Shown here: positions 42,537-50,821 of the stretch, one piece after another
Position numbering within the stretch: the stretch's first letter is position 1
How the letters are laid out: every line of letters begins with the position of its first letter
Assembly: GCA_034429215.1 (NCBI GenBank)
Contig: DAOUGI010000094.1
Coordinates: forward strand, 1-64,000
DNA: 64,000 nucleotides
Source of the DNA: JAFGOG01 sp034429215
GTDB lineage: Bacteria; Chloroflexota; Anaerolineae; JAAYZQ01
Direction of reading: 5' to 3'
Program-made: the position numbers and the translations under genes
Notes under the pieces: model-generated
Seen by the model: only the letters and a program-made list of their open reading frames with translations
Database searches by the model: none
Told to the model about the DNA's origin: nothing

Positions 42537-44711
42537 TCAGGTGCGCACGAAAAACATGACCAGCAGCAGCAGGACCGTCACGACTGCCACCAACAGGTAG
42601 TTTTGTATCTGGCCGGTCTGGGTAGCGCGCATGAACTCGCCAAACGCGGCGGTGACCCGGCCTACGCCGTTGACCGCGCCGTCCACGATCGGGTTGTCCA
42701 CGAACTTTTTCAACGCCTCCGACAGCCACCGGATTAAGCGGCCCACTCCGTCGACAATCGGGTCGATGACGAACCGGTCGTCAAAGGCATAGGCAGCGCT
42801 GGCCAGGCCGATGACCGGGCGGACGATCCCCTTCTGGTAAATCTGGTCGATGTAGTACCGGTTCTTGAGCAGGGTGTAGACCGGCCCCAACGGCTTTTCC
42901 AACGGATCCGCCGCTTCGGTCAGTGGCTTGCGGCCGTATAGCAGCCAGCCAAAGAGCCAGCCAAGGCCGGCCGCACATAGCGAGATGCCGGCGACAAGCG
43001 CGTTGAATTCGCCATGCGGGATATGCTCGCCCAGGATGGTGCCATACTTGCCGAGCAAGTTGTAGAACTGGCTGGCCCACGGCATGCCCACCAGGCCCAG
43101 GAAGGTGGAGAAAACGGCCAGGATGATGAGCGGCCAGGTCATGCTGGGCACGCTCTCTGGAGCGTGGCGAGCCGCCTCGGTGCGAGGCCGGCCGGCGAAC
43201 GTCAGGAACACCAACCGTGCAGTGTAAAAAGCGGTCAGCAAAGCCGCCAAGGTGAGCATCACCCAGACAAAGATGGGCCAGAACTTGGCCACACCAAACT
43301 CCGCGCCATGCATGAACGCGTTCCAGGCGTCGGCCAGGATCTCGTCCTTGCTCCAGAAGCCGGCCCAGGGAAAGATGCCGGTCAAGGCCAGTGCGCCGGC
43401 GATAAAGGCCCAGCCGGTGGTGGGCATCCGCCGCAGCAGGCCGCCCATGTTCATCATGTCGTTGGCGTCGAATTCGCCCACGCCCTCTCCCTTGGGGGAG
43501 AGGGTAGGGTGAGGGGGAGAAGCCTCATGCTCAGCATGATGGCGCCCGTGTTCCACGCCGTGGATAACCGAGCCGGAGCCCAGGAAGAGGAGCGCCTTGA
43601 AAAAGGCGTGGGTGATCAGGTGGAACACCGCCGCCACATAGGCCCCGATCCCCAGCGCGGCAAACATAAAGCCTAGCTGGCTGATCGTGGAATAGGCCAG
43701 CACCCGTTTGATGTCGTTCTGGGCGATGGCCATCGTGCCGGAAAAGAGGGCGGTAAAGGCGCCGATAAAGGCCACCACCGCGAGCTGAGAGCCCCCTTCG
43801 ACGGCCACAAACAGGGGGAAGGTGCGGACCACTAGGTAGACGCCGGCCGAGACCATGGTCGCGGCGTGGATGAGGGCGCTGACCGGGGTCGGGCCTTCCA
43901 TAGCGTCGGGCAGCCAAACATGGAGCGGAAACTGGGCGCTCTTGCCCACCGCCCCACCAAAGATCAGCAGTGCGATCACCGTGGCCCACGGCACCTGGCC
44001 AAAGGCGTAGGTAGTGGCCAGCTTTTCCAGCATCTCGGAGCTGAAAATCTCCTTGAACGTCAGCGTGCCGGTCTGGGTGTAGAGCAGAAACATGCCCGCC
44101 AGCATGAGGGTGTCGCCAATGCGCGTGACCAGGAATGCCTTCAGCCCGGCCTGCTTGGGCGTGATCCGGTTGGGATCGGCGTATTTCTTTTCGAACCAGA
44201 AGCCGATGAGCAGATAGGAACACAGGCCCATCAGCTCCCAGAAGATGAGCAGCGTCACCAGATTGTCGGATATAACCAACCCCAGCATGCCGCAGGCAAA
44301 GAGCGAAATGTAGGCAAAAAAGCGGGAGTAGCGCGAATCGACCGCCTCGGTGCCATAGTTCATATAGCCCTTGGAGTAGATAAAGATCATCAGACACACA
44401 AAAGGCACCATGAACAGCATCACCCCGGTCAGGGTGTCCACCTGAAAGCCGACCTGAAGCTCGGTGGACCCGGCGGGGATGCTGAACAGCGGCACCGGAT
44501 AGTTTTCGACCGGGGCGGTCAAGTATTTGGCATGATAACCGGCCAAAAAGCAGATGATCCAGCCCAGGATCCACGCCAGCCCAATACCGATCCAGGCCAC
44601 CCAGGTGCTGAGCAGCCGGTTGCGGTTGGTCCACAGCACAATGATGGCAAAGGCCGCCAGGGGAAAGAGCGGAATCAGCCACGTTAGGTTGAAAAAGAAA
44701 TTGGCAGTCAT
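42537..44711 (-). CDS. nuoL: NADH-quinone oxidoreductase subunit L, with a repeat-derived insert
   Basis: 724 residues. Antiporter-like core (about 60-390) with LIFWELMGLCSYLLIGFW and SAQFPLHVWLPDAMEGPTPVS, and the C-terminal lateral-helix region (about 560-724). At about residues 395-411 the loop after SVIHGVEHG carries a stretch including PHPTLSPKGEGVGEF that normal NuoL lacks; it is encoded by a REP-like palindrome (43483-43520) also seen at the window start. The frame is kept, so the protein is probably functional. The downstream motif MNMGGLLRRMP resumes at once. Confidence 0.95.
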   Translation of the reverse strand: MTANFFFNLTWLIPLFPLAAFAIIVLWTNRNRLLSTWVAWIGIGLAWILGWIICFLAGYHAKYLTAPVENYPVPLFSIPAGSTELQVGFQVDTLTGVMLFMVPFVCLMIFIYSKGYMNYGTEAVDSRYSRFFAYISLFACGMLGLVISDNLVTLLIFWELMGLCSYLLIGFWFEKKYADPNRITPKQAGLKAFLVTRIGDTLMLAGMFLLYTQTGTLTFKEIFSSEMLEKLATTYAFGQVPWATVIALLIFGGAVGKSAQFPLHVWLPDAMEGPTPVSALIHAATMVSAGVYLVVRTFPLFVAVEGGSQLAVVAFIGAFTALFSGTMAIAQNDIKRVLAYSTISQLGFMFAALGIGAYVAAVFHLITHAFFKALLFLGSGSVIHGVEHGRHHAEHEASPPHPTLSPKGEGVGEFDANDMMNMGGLLRRMPTTGWAFIAGALALTGIFPWAGFWSKDEILADAWNAFMHGAEFGVAKFWPIFVWVMLTLAALLTAFYTARLVFLTFAGRPRTEAARHAPESVPSMTWPLIILAVFSTFLGLVGMPWASQFYNLLGKYGTILGEHIPHGEFNALVAGISLCAAGLGWLFGWLLYGRKPLTEAADPLEKPLGPVYTLLKNRYYIDQIYQKGIVRPVIGLASAAYAFDDRFVIDPIVDGVGRLIRWLSEALKKFVDNPIVDGAVNGVGRVTAAFGEFMRATQTGQIQNYLLVAVVTVLLLLVMFFVRT
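43483..43520. repeat. REP-like palindromic repeat inside nuoL, copy 2
   Basis: Inverted repeat CCCTCTCCC..GGGGGAGAGGG with the same G-rich tail as the copy at 1-39 (about 90% alike by eye). Read on the minus strand it encodes HPTLSPKGEGVG in frame with nuoL. Confidence 0.85.
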
Positions 44712-44726
44712 CGATCCCTCATTCCT

Positions 44727-45044
44727 CTACAGCTTTAATTCGTCCGCTTCGGTGACGTCGACAGTATGGCGGTTGCGGTAGATGGCGATGATCAGCGCCA
44801 GGCCGACGGCAGCTTCGGCAGCGGCCACGGTGATAACCATAATCGCAAACACCTGGCCGGCCATGGTGGCCTGCCCCGCCTCGACGTATCGCCAGAAGGC
44901 GATCAGGTTGACGTTCACGGCGTTGAGCATCAGCTCCACACCCATCAAGATGCCGATGGCGTTGCGCCGGGAGAGCACACCGTACAGGCCGATGCAGAAC
45001 AGCGCGGCAGCGACAACCAGATACCAGGACAATGGGACTTGCAT
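44727..45044 (-). CDS. nuoK: NADH-quinone oxidoreductase subunit K
   Basis: 105 residues, three membrane helices, the standard size. Conserved GVELMLNAVNVNL (with the buried Glu, about 36) and the second helix pair ending AAAEAAVGLALIIAIYR with the second Glu. Part of the proton path between NuoJ and NuoN. Sits 13 bases after nuoJ and 15 bases before nuoL. Confidence 0.95.
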   Translation of the reverse strand: MQVPLSWYLVVAAALFCIGLYGVLSRRNAIGILMGVELMLNAVNVNLIAFWRYVEAGQATMAGQVFAIMVITVAAAEAAVGLALIIAIYRNRHTVDVTEADELKL

Positions 45045-45057
45045 AGGCGTTCCCTCC

Positions 45058-45555
45058 TTACTTTTCGCGGGCGATGATCACGGCGCCGACCAGTGCCACC
45101 AGCAGCAGCACCGAGGCGACCTCAAAGGGCAGGACAAAGCCATTCGGGTTCACCAGGGACTCGCCCAGGCGCTGGATGCTGTTGGCAGGCGCCGCCGCCT
45201 CGACGACCGGCCAGTTGACCTGCACCAGGACGTAGACCAGGGCGCCAAACAGGAGTATCGCCACCAACACCCCCAGGGCCCACTGCTCGTTCAGGACCTT
45301 GCCTTCGGTGGTCATCGCCTGTCGGGAGAGCATGATGGCAAAGATGATCAGAATGGCGATGGCTCCCACGTAGATCAGCAGTTGGATCATCGCCAGCAGC
45401 CCAACCTCGAGCAAGATGTACAACCCTGCCACGCCCACAAACGAGAGCACCAGGAAGAGAGCGCTGCGGAACAGGCGGCGGTTCAGGACGACCCCCAGGG
45501 CGCCGATCAGGGTGATCGCGCTCAGGATGATAAAGACGACTTGCTGCGTGCTCAT
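45058..45555 (-). CDS. nuoJ: NADH-quinone oxidoreductase subunit J
   Basis: 165 residues, five membrane helices. The conserved pi-bulge helix EVGLLAMIQLLIYVGAIAILIIF (with Tyr and Gly) is at about 50-72. It follows nuoH by seven bases. No nuoI lies between nuoH and nuoJ, unlike the E. coli order. Confidence 0.94.
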   Translation of the reverse strand: MSTQQVVFIILSAITLIGALGVVLNRRLFRSALFLVLSFVGVAGLYILLEVGLLAMIQLLIYVGAIAILIIFAIMLSRQAMTTEGKVLNEQWALGVLVAILLFGALVYVLVQVNWPVVEAAAPANSIQRLGESLVNPNGFVLPFEVASVLLLVALVGAVIIAREK

Positions 45556-45562
45556 AGGCTCT

Positions 45563-46762
45563 TTACCTTTCTGCCGCAGTGGTGAGGGTTTCGGCGGACC
45601 CTTGCCGGCGCTCTACCAGGCTCATGATGAGAAAAGCCACAGCCACCGTGACGACGTTACCGAGCAGCAAGAAGCCGGCCTGCGCCCAGGGGTTAGCCGA
45701 CAGCTTGACCACCAGCGCGGTCAGCATCAGATTGACCAGGGTGAGGGGGACCAGGAATTTCCAGGCCAAGCCGACGATCTGGTCGAGGCGGATGCGGGGA
45801 AAGGTACCCCGAGTCCACAACATAACGAAAAAGACCAGGATCGCTTTGCCCAACACAATGAACGGCGCCAGCACCGGGGCTACCCTTTCCAGGCCAAAGA
45901 GTTTGTAGCCGCCCAGGAATAGAGCCGAAAACAGGATCGAGACGGACAAGATGTTGACATATTCGGCAATGTAGAACATGGCAAACTTCATGCCGCCATA
46001 CTCTACCTGGTACCCGGCGACCAGCTCCGACTCGGCTTCCAACAGGTCAAAGGGGGAACGGTTCAGCTCGGCCATGGCGCTGGCCAGGAAAGTTAGGGCG
46101 GCGATCGGCATGATGATCAGGTACGGAATCGACTGGACCTCGACGATCCGCTGCGTGGACATGGTGCCGGTCAGCACTACGACCGCCAGGAGCGACAGGA
46201 TCATCGGCACTTCATAAGCAATCAACTGGTTGACCACGCGAAAGGCGCCCATTAGGGCAAACTTGTTGTTCGAGCCCCACCCGGCCATCAATACGGCGAT
46301 TGTCGAGATCGAGCCGAGGGCCACAAAGTAGAGGACACCCACATTCAAGTTGACCGCGCTCAATCGCACTTCAGCATCAGCCGCCTGAGGGCCGAACGGC
46401 AGCACGGCATAGATCATGAGCGCAGGCATGACCATCAGGATCGGCGCGGCGGTATAGATCAGGCGGTCGGCGCGATGGGGAAGGATCATCTCCTTGGTCA
46501 GCATCTTGATGGCGTCGGCAAACGCCTGGCTCAGGCCATAGGGCCAGGCTCGGTTTGGACCGGGGCGATCCTGCATGCGGGCGATCACCTTGCGCTCCAT
46601 CGGCGTGAGGACAATGACCGCCATCACCCCCAAGATGACCAGGAACACGATGACGATCAGGTCAATGATCAACTGGGCAGCCCACCCTGGCAGACCCCAA
46701 CCGCCAAACACCCGGTACAGGTCTGTGGCCAAGTTCACCCACAAATTCAGCACATAATCCAT
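45563..46762 (-). CDS. nuoH: NADH-quinone oxidoreductase subunit H
   Basis: 399 residues, eight membrane helices; the subunit forming the quinone chamber. Markers: ERKVIARMQDRPGPNRAWP, AELNRSPFDLLEAESELVAGYQVEYGG and RGTFPRIRLDQIVGLAWKFLVPL. The acidic residues of the E-channel are present. The N-terminal 60 residues are slightly longer than in E. coli. It starts 51 bases after nuoA. Confidence 0.96.
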   Translation of the reverse strand: MDYVLNLWVNLATDLYRVFGGWGLPGWAAQLIIDLIVIVFLVILGVMAVIVLTPMERKVIARMQDRPGPNRAWPYGLSQAFADAIKMLTKEMILPHRADRLIYTAAPILMVMPALMIYAVLPFGPQAADAEVRLSAVNLNVGVLYFVALGSISTIAVLMAGWGSNNKFALMGAFRVVNQLIAYEVPMILSLLAVVVLTGTMSTQRIVEVQSIPYLIIMPIAALTFLASAMAELNRSPFDLLEAESELVAGYQVEYGGMKFAMFYIAEYVNILSVSILFSALFLGGYKLFGLERVAPVLAPFIVLGKAILVFFVMLWTRGTFPRIRLDQIVGLAWKFLVPLTLVNLMLTALVVKLSANPWAQAGFLLLGNVVTVAVAFLIMSLVERRQGSAETLTTAAER

Positions 46763-46813
46763 ACGCTTCTCCTCTCGCCGCCCTTTCTCGTTATGGCTTC
46801 TGCAACCGTGCCG

Positions 46814-47176
46814 CTACATCCAGCGCAGCGCGCCTTTGCGCCAGGCGTAAACCAGGCCCACAGTCAAGATGGCCAGGAACAGGAACGCTTCACCCAGGGC
46901 CCACAGGCCAATACCCTTGCTGCCATAGGCGACCGCCCAGGGAAAAAGAAAAACGGCCTCGACGTCGAAAACAACAAAGACCAACGCATAGATATAGTAT
47001 TGGGCGCGGAATTGAACCCAGGTATCGCCGATCGTTTCAATGCCGCATTCGTAGGTGCTGGTTTTGACAGGGTTCGGCTTTCTAGGGCTGAGCAGCCAGG
47101 CCAGTCCCAGCACCGCGAGGCCAAACACAATGGCCACAACGAGAAAAACCCCGACGAAACTATAATCCGATAGCAC
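46814..47176 (-). CDS. nuoA: NADH-quinone oxidoreductase subunit A
   Basis: 120 residues with three membrane helices (about 8-28, 63-83 and 90-112). The loop KTSTYECGIETIGDTWVQFRAQYY holds the conserved Cys and Glu that contact the quinone chamber. GTG start at 47176 behind GGAGGAGG. It is first in the operon, and nuoB, C, D are not next to it as they usually are. Confidence 0.94.
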   Translation of the reverse strand: MLSDYSFVGVFLVVAIVFGLAVLGLAWLLSPRKPNPVKTSTYECGIETIGDTWVQFRAQYYIYALVFVVFDVEAVFLFPWAVAYGSKGIGLWALGEAFLFLAILTVGLVYAWRKGALRWM

Positions 47177-47212
47177 GTGCTACCTCCTCCATAAGGGGTT
47201 CAAGCGGTCGAT

Positions 47213-47241
47213 ATTATGCCACAAGTCGGTATAAAAGGCAA
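47213..47241 (-). promoter_or_regulatory. Promoter of the nuo operon
   Basis: Minus strand: -35 TTGCCT (47236-47241), 17-base spacer, -10 CATAAT (47213-47218) with TGG extension. Predicted start about 30 bases before the nuoA GTG. Confidence 0.7.
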
Positions 47242-47295
47242 GTCATGAAACATTGGATTTACAGAATTTATGGATTTCCCCCGTAGCGTGAGCCA

Positions 47296-47304
47296 TGATA
47301 TAAT
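47296..47304 (+). promoter_or_regulatory. Extended -10 promoter giving a leaderless FemAB mRNA
   Basis: TGA directly before a perfect TATAAT (47299-47304). The ATG of the first FemAB gene is at 47312, seven bases past the -10, so transcription would begin at or next to the start codon. No Shine-Dalgarno is seen there. Confidence 0.6.
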
Positions 47305-47311
47305 CCAGGTT

Positions 47312-48418
47312 ATGACACCTGTGGTGCAGACCTTTGATCGAGCAGAAGACGAAAGGGCCTGGGATGAGCGAATCGCCGCCGCGCCGGGCGGTCACCTGCT
47401 GCAAAGCTGGGCGTGGGGTGAGCTGAAGGGCCGTTTTGGCTGGCGCGCCGAGCGGATCGGTCTGGACTCGGCCAGTGCTCAGGTTCTCTACCGGCCCCTG
47501 CCGGGCGGCGTGGGCGCCATCGCCTACGTGCCCAAAGGGCCGCTGCTGGACTGGGGCGACGGCCAGGCCTTGCGCGACTTGACGGCAGTGCTCCGCCCTC
47601 TGGCCCGGCGGCAGCGGGCCGTCTGCCTCAAGATCGAGCCGGACCTGGAGGACAATCCGGGACAGGCTGAGCGCTTGCGGGCTGCCGGTTTTCGTCCCAG
47701 CCCGCAGCCGATCCAGCCCCGGCGGACGATCATGGTGGACCTGGACGCCGAGCCAGAGGCAATCCTGGCCCGGATGAAACAAAAGACCCGCTACAACATC
47801 CGCCTGGCCGGGCGCAAGGGGGTGGCCGTCCGGCCTGGCGACGAAGAGGATCTGCCGGCCTTTTACCGGCTGATGGAGGCCACCGCTCGGCGGGACGGGT
47901 TTGCCGTCCACAGCCAGGCCTACTACGAGACTGCCCACCGCCTGTTCGTGCCGGCCGGCCGGGGATGCCTGTTGCTGGCCGAGTATGAGGGCCGGCTGCT
48001 GGCCGGCCTGGTGGTCATGACCCTGGGCGATACGGCCTGCTACCTGTACGGAGCTTCCGCAGATGAAGGGCGCGATCTGATGCCCACTTATCTGTTGCAG
48101 TGGGAAGCGATAATGTGGGCAAAGGGACGCGGCTGCCGCGCCTATGACCTGTGGGGGGTGCCCGACGAGGACGAGTCGACGCTGGAAGCCGGGTTTGCAC
48201 AGCGCGGCGACGGGCTGTGGGGGGTGTACCGCTTCAAACGCGGATTCGGCGGGCGCTTGGTGCGAACAGTCGGTGCATGGGATCTGGTCTATGCGCCGCT
48301 ACGCTATTGGCTGTACAGCACCGCGCTCCGATTACAGGTCCGCCTTGTGTCACATCGGGGCGCGGATGGCAGCAGCCTTGGCAGGGTACCCCCGCCCACA
48401 GGAGAGGTAGGCGGCTGA
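47312..48418 (+). CDS. FemAB family peptidyltransferase, copy 1
   Basis: 368 residues from ATG 47312 (an upstream in-frame ATG at 47270 lacks support). Two GNAT-like domains: LLQSWAWGELKGRFGWRAERIGL near the N-terminus and KQKTRYNIRLAGRKGVAVR, then YLYGASADEGRDLMPTYLLQWEAI in the second half, all typical FemX/FemAB signatures. These enzymes add amino acids from aminoacyl-tRNA to the lipid II stem peptide, forming the peptidoglycan cross-bridge. It is followed by a paralogue with a 1-base overlap. Which amino acid is added is unknown. Confidence 0.9.
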   Translation: MTPVVQTFDRAEDERAWDERIAAAPGGHLLQSWAWGELKGRFGWRAERIGLDSASAQVLYRPLPGGVGAIAYVPKGPLLDWGDGQALRDLTAVLRPLARRQRAVCLKIEPDLEDNPGQAERLRAAGFRPSPQPIQPRRTIMVDLDAEPEAILARMKQKTRYNIRLAGRKGVAVRPGDEEDLPAFYRLMEATARRDGFAVHSQAYYETAHRLFVPAGRGCLLLAEYEGRLLAGLVVMTLGDTACYLYGASADEGRDLMPTYLLQWEAIMWAKGRGCRAYDLWGVPDEDESTLEAGFAQRGDGLWGVYRFKRGFGGRLVRTVGAWDLVYAPLRYWLYSTALRLQVRLVSHRGADGSSLGRVPPPTGEVGG

Positions 48419-49503
48419 TGCGCATGGTCCAGGTCCAGGTGACCGATCCCGGCGGCTGGGATCGGGCCCTGCTGGCGCTGCCCAACCCCCACATTCTACA
48501 AACATGGGCATGGGGCGAGTTCAAGTCACGGCACGGCTGGAGCGCGGCCCGCTTCCTCTTTGAAGAAGGCGGCCGCACAGTCGCTGCCGCCTCGGTCTTG
48601 CAGCGCCGGCTGCCTCACTTACCGGTGTCGATCCTGTACGTGCCCAAGGGGCCGGCCCTGGACTGGACCAACGCAGATCTGGCCCGGCGCGTTTTGGCCG
48701 AGCTCGAGCGCATGGCCCGCCGCCGGCAGGCGTTGTTCGTCAAGATCGACCCCGACATCTACTATGCCGGCACCAAACTGCCTTCTTCCTCGCGCTTGGC
48801 CTACGGCCTGGAAGCGGCTAGGCTGTTGACGGCGCGGGGTTGGCGCTTTTCCGACGAGCAGATCCAGTTCCGCAACACGCTGCTCCTCGACCTCACCCGC
48901 TCTGAAGAGGACCTGCTGGCGGCGATGAAGCAAAAGACGCGTTACAATGTCCGGTTGGCAGAACGGCGTGGGGTGAGCGTCCGGCCGGGCAGCAGCGCCG
49001 ACCTAGACCTGTTCTACCGCTTGTACGCCGAGACGGCCCAGCGCGACGGCTTTATCATCCGCCCTCCCGGTTATTACCGCGACGCCTGGGAGCGGTTCCT
49101 GGGTGAGGGGTTAGCCCACCTGCTGCTGGCCCACGCCGACGGCGATGTCGTGGCCGGGCTGATCCTGTTCGCCTTTGGGGAGACGGCGTGGTACATGTAT
49201 GGCGCGTCGGCGGATCAACACCGCGAGTTAATGCCCAACTATCTGCTTCAGTGGGAGGCGATCCGGTTGGCGCGGTCGCTGGGCTGCACGCTGTACGACC
49301 TGTGGGGGGCGCCGGAGCGGCTGGACGAGTCAGACCCGATGTGGGGAGTGGTGCGATTCAAGCTGGGACTGGGCGGGGAGATAGCCCGCGGCCTGGGCGC
49401 GTGGGACTATCCGGCCAACCGGCTGGGCTACCGGCTGTACACGGCCGCCATGCCCCGTTACCTGGGCTGGCAGCGCGAACGGCACGAACAGCCGGAAATT
49501 TGA
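48418..49503 (+). CDS. FemAB family peptidyltransferase, copy 2
   Basis: 361 residues. ATG 48418 shares its A with the stop of copy 1 (TGATG); a much longer upstream frame exists but is shadow. It has the same motifs as copy 1 (ILQTWAWGEFKSRHGWSAARF, KQKTRYNVRLAERRGVSVR, YMYGASADQHRELMPNYLLQWEAI) but diverged elsewhere. The pair may add successive residues of an interpeptide bridge, as FemA and FemB do in Staphylococcus (inference). The stop codon lies within the -35 of the tRNA-Glu promoter. Confidence 0.9.
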   Translation: MRMVQVQVTDPGGWDRALLALPNPHILQTWAWGEFKSRHGWSAARFLFEEGGRTVAAASVLQRRLPHLPVSILYVPKGPALDWTNADLARRVLAELERMARRRQALFVKIDPDIYYAGTKLPSSSRLAYGLEAARLLTARGWRFSDEQIQFRNTLLLDLTRSEEDLLAAMKQKTRYNVRLAERRGVSVRPGSSADLDLFYRLYAETAQRDGFIIRPPGYYRDAWERFLGEGLAHLLLAHADGDVVAGLILFAFGETAWYMYGASADQHRELMPNYLLQWEAIRLARSLGCTLYDLWGAPERLDESDPMWGVVRFKLGLGGEIARGLGAWDYPANRLGYRLYTAAMPRYLGWQRERHEQPEI

Positions 49504-49528
49504 CATTTCCCTCCCCTGTTGGTACAAT
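49500..49528 (+). promoter_or_regulatory. Strong promoter of tRNA-Glu
   Basis: Perfect -35 TTGACA (49500-49505), 17-base spacer, -10 TACAAT (49523-49528) with TGG extension. The -35 overlaps the stop codon of the preceding FemAB gene. Confidence 0.85.
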
Positions 49529-49548
49529 AGCGCCGTTCTTTTGGGCAA

Positions 49549-49620
49549 GGCGGATTCGTCTAGAGGTTAGGATATCGCCCTCTCAAGGCGGAGACACGGG
49601 TTCGAATCCCGTATCCGCTA
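49549..49620 (+). tRNA. tRNA-Glu (anticodon CTC)
   Basis: Cloverleaf folds fully: acceptor GGCGGAT / ATCCGCT with a G-U first pair, anticodon stem TCGCC / GGCGG with loop CTCTCAA (anticodon CTC at 49582-49584), T arm ACGGG TTCGAAT CCCGT, discriminator A. The 3' CCA is not encoded (CCT follows), so it is added after transcription. Confidence 0.95.
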
Positions 49621-49633
49621 CCTCCAGGAACAT

Positions 49634-49675
49634 GAAACCCGGTTTCTTATAGGAAACCGGGTTTCTCTGTTTTTT
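49634..49675 (+). terminator. Terminator of tRNA-Glu (GAAACCCGG hairpin family)
   Basis: 13-bp stem GAAACCCGGTTTC (49634-49646) / GAAACCGGGTTTC (49653-49665), nearly perfect, 6-base loop, then six T (49670-49675). Similar in sequence to the hairpin at 39310-39342. Confidence 0.88.
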
Positions 49676-50684
49676 AGGAAGCGGCGTCGGGCGGTGGGGT
49701 GGGCGATTTGGGCCGGTTGCGGCGGCGCTGCCAGCGAATGACGAGCCAAATTACCACTGCGATGGGGATGAGGAACGGCCCCAGCACGATCGCCACCCAG
49801 ATCACCACCTCCACCAGGCCCTTGAGGATAGAGGTCAGCACATTTGTGGCCCCCTTGACCGTCTCCCCTGGTCGCCAGGCAGCCGGGGTAGGCGTTGGGG
49901 TGGGGGTAGGTGTGGGCGTCTGGGTTGGCGTTGGCGTAGGCGTCGGGGTAGGTAGCTGGGGGACGAGCTGGACAGAAATTGTCGAATAGGCCGCGCGATC
50001 CTTGAAATAGTTCATTTCCCCCTGGATCTCTTCGATCTGGCCCTCGATCTCGCTGAGCTGGGCGTTGACTTCCAGGGCTTCTTTGACGTCCTTGGCCTTG
50101 TCCAGGAACTCGCGGATGCGCGCCTGGGTAGCCCGCAGGTTGGTTAGCTGTGACTGAAGATCGACATACTGGTCGGTCACGTCCTCACCGGAGGCGATCT
50201 CGTTGGTCACCTGCACGGCCAACCCTCGCAGCCGGCGCAGGACGTTTTCGAACTCCAGGACCGGCACGCCCAGGCGGACGGTCGCATACTTGAACTCTTG
50301 CTCAAACCAGGTGCGGCTGCTGACGATATAGCCCCCATAGTCAGAGACTATGGCCGTGACACCGTCCAGGGCAACGTCGGTATCGGCAACTAACAGATCG
50401 AGCTCGGCGTCCTTGATGATCATCCGCCCCGCCTGGGCCTGGCGGGGGAGCGTCGCGCCGGGTGCAGCGGCTACCGCTTCACCCTCGGCGGGCGCCATGG
50501 TTGGTGGAGCCGCTGTGACCACGAGCTCTCGTACGATCTCCTGCACGACAACGGTCTGTTTCACAGCCACGGGCGCGGAGGTCGCGGCGGCCTTGATGCT
50601 GGGAGCCGGTGCGCCGCCGCAAGCCACAAGCATAACGACGGCAGCCAGGGCGAGCATGTCGATGAGTAGACACTTCTTGCACAT
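49674..50684 (-). CDS. DUF4349 domain lipoprotein
   Basis: 336 residues. Signal peptide with a clear lipobox LVAC (Cys about 22). The DUF4349 core (about 85-235) contains RMIIKDAELDLLV and the coiled-coil segment YVDLQSQLTNLRATQARI with a second helix after it. A proline/threonine linker (PTPTPTP, about 243-265) precedes one C-terminal membrane helix (about 285-310), so the protein is anchored at both ends. The function of the family is unknown. The linker DNA is a low-complexity G/T repeat (about 49880-49960). Confidence 0.88.
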   Translation of the reverse strand: MCKKCLLIDMLALAAVVMLVACGGAPAPSIKAAATSAPVAVKQTVVVQEIVRELVVTAAPPTMAPAEGEAVAAAPGATLPRQAQAGRMIIKDAELDLLVADTDVALDGVTAIVSDYGGYIVSSRTWFEQEFKYATVRLGVPVLEFENVLRRLRGLAVQVTNEIASGEDVTDQYVDLQSQLTNLRATQARIREFLDKAKDVKEALEVNAQLSEIEGQIEEIQGEMNYFKDRAAYSTISVQLVPQLPTPTPTPTPTQTPTPTPTPTPTPAAWRPGETVKGATNVLTSILKGLVEVVIWVAIVLGPFLIPIAVVIWLVIRWQRRRNRPKSPTPPPDAAS

Positions 50685-50720
50685 CTTCTCCTCCTTTACA
50701 CCTTGCCTTCCAAGCCGATA

Positions 50721-50743
50721 GGCCGCACTGGGCCGGTGCGGCC
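50721..50743. repeat. Hairpin in the DUF503-DUF4349 intergenic region
   Basis: Perfect 8-bp stem GGCCGCAC (50721-50728) / GTGCGGCC (50736-50743) with a 7-base loop and no T tract. It lies in the 5' leader of the DUF4349 gene and downstream of the DUF503 gene; it may slow or end transcription of the latter. Confidence 0.4.
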
Positions 50744-50821
50744 CACTGTGGGGTGCGGGGCCCCGCCCTATACTGGATCGCAGCTCCTCCTCATTTCCAG
50801 GGTATACTTTTCAGACGTACT

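Noticed and set aside
49549..49620. G1-U72 first pair in both tRNAs as an oddity
   Set aside because: The same pair occurs in tRNA-Glu of other bacteria such as actinobacteria, so it is not special here.
49880..49960. G/T-rich low-complexity stretch as a possible microsatellite or CRISPR-like array
   Set aside because: It encodes the Pro-Thr linker of the DUF4349 lipoprotein; units are irregular and there are no spacers.
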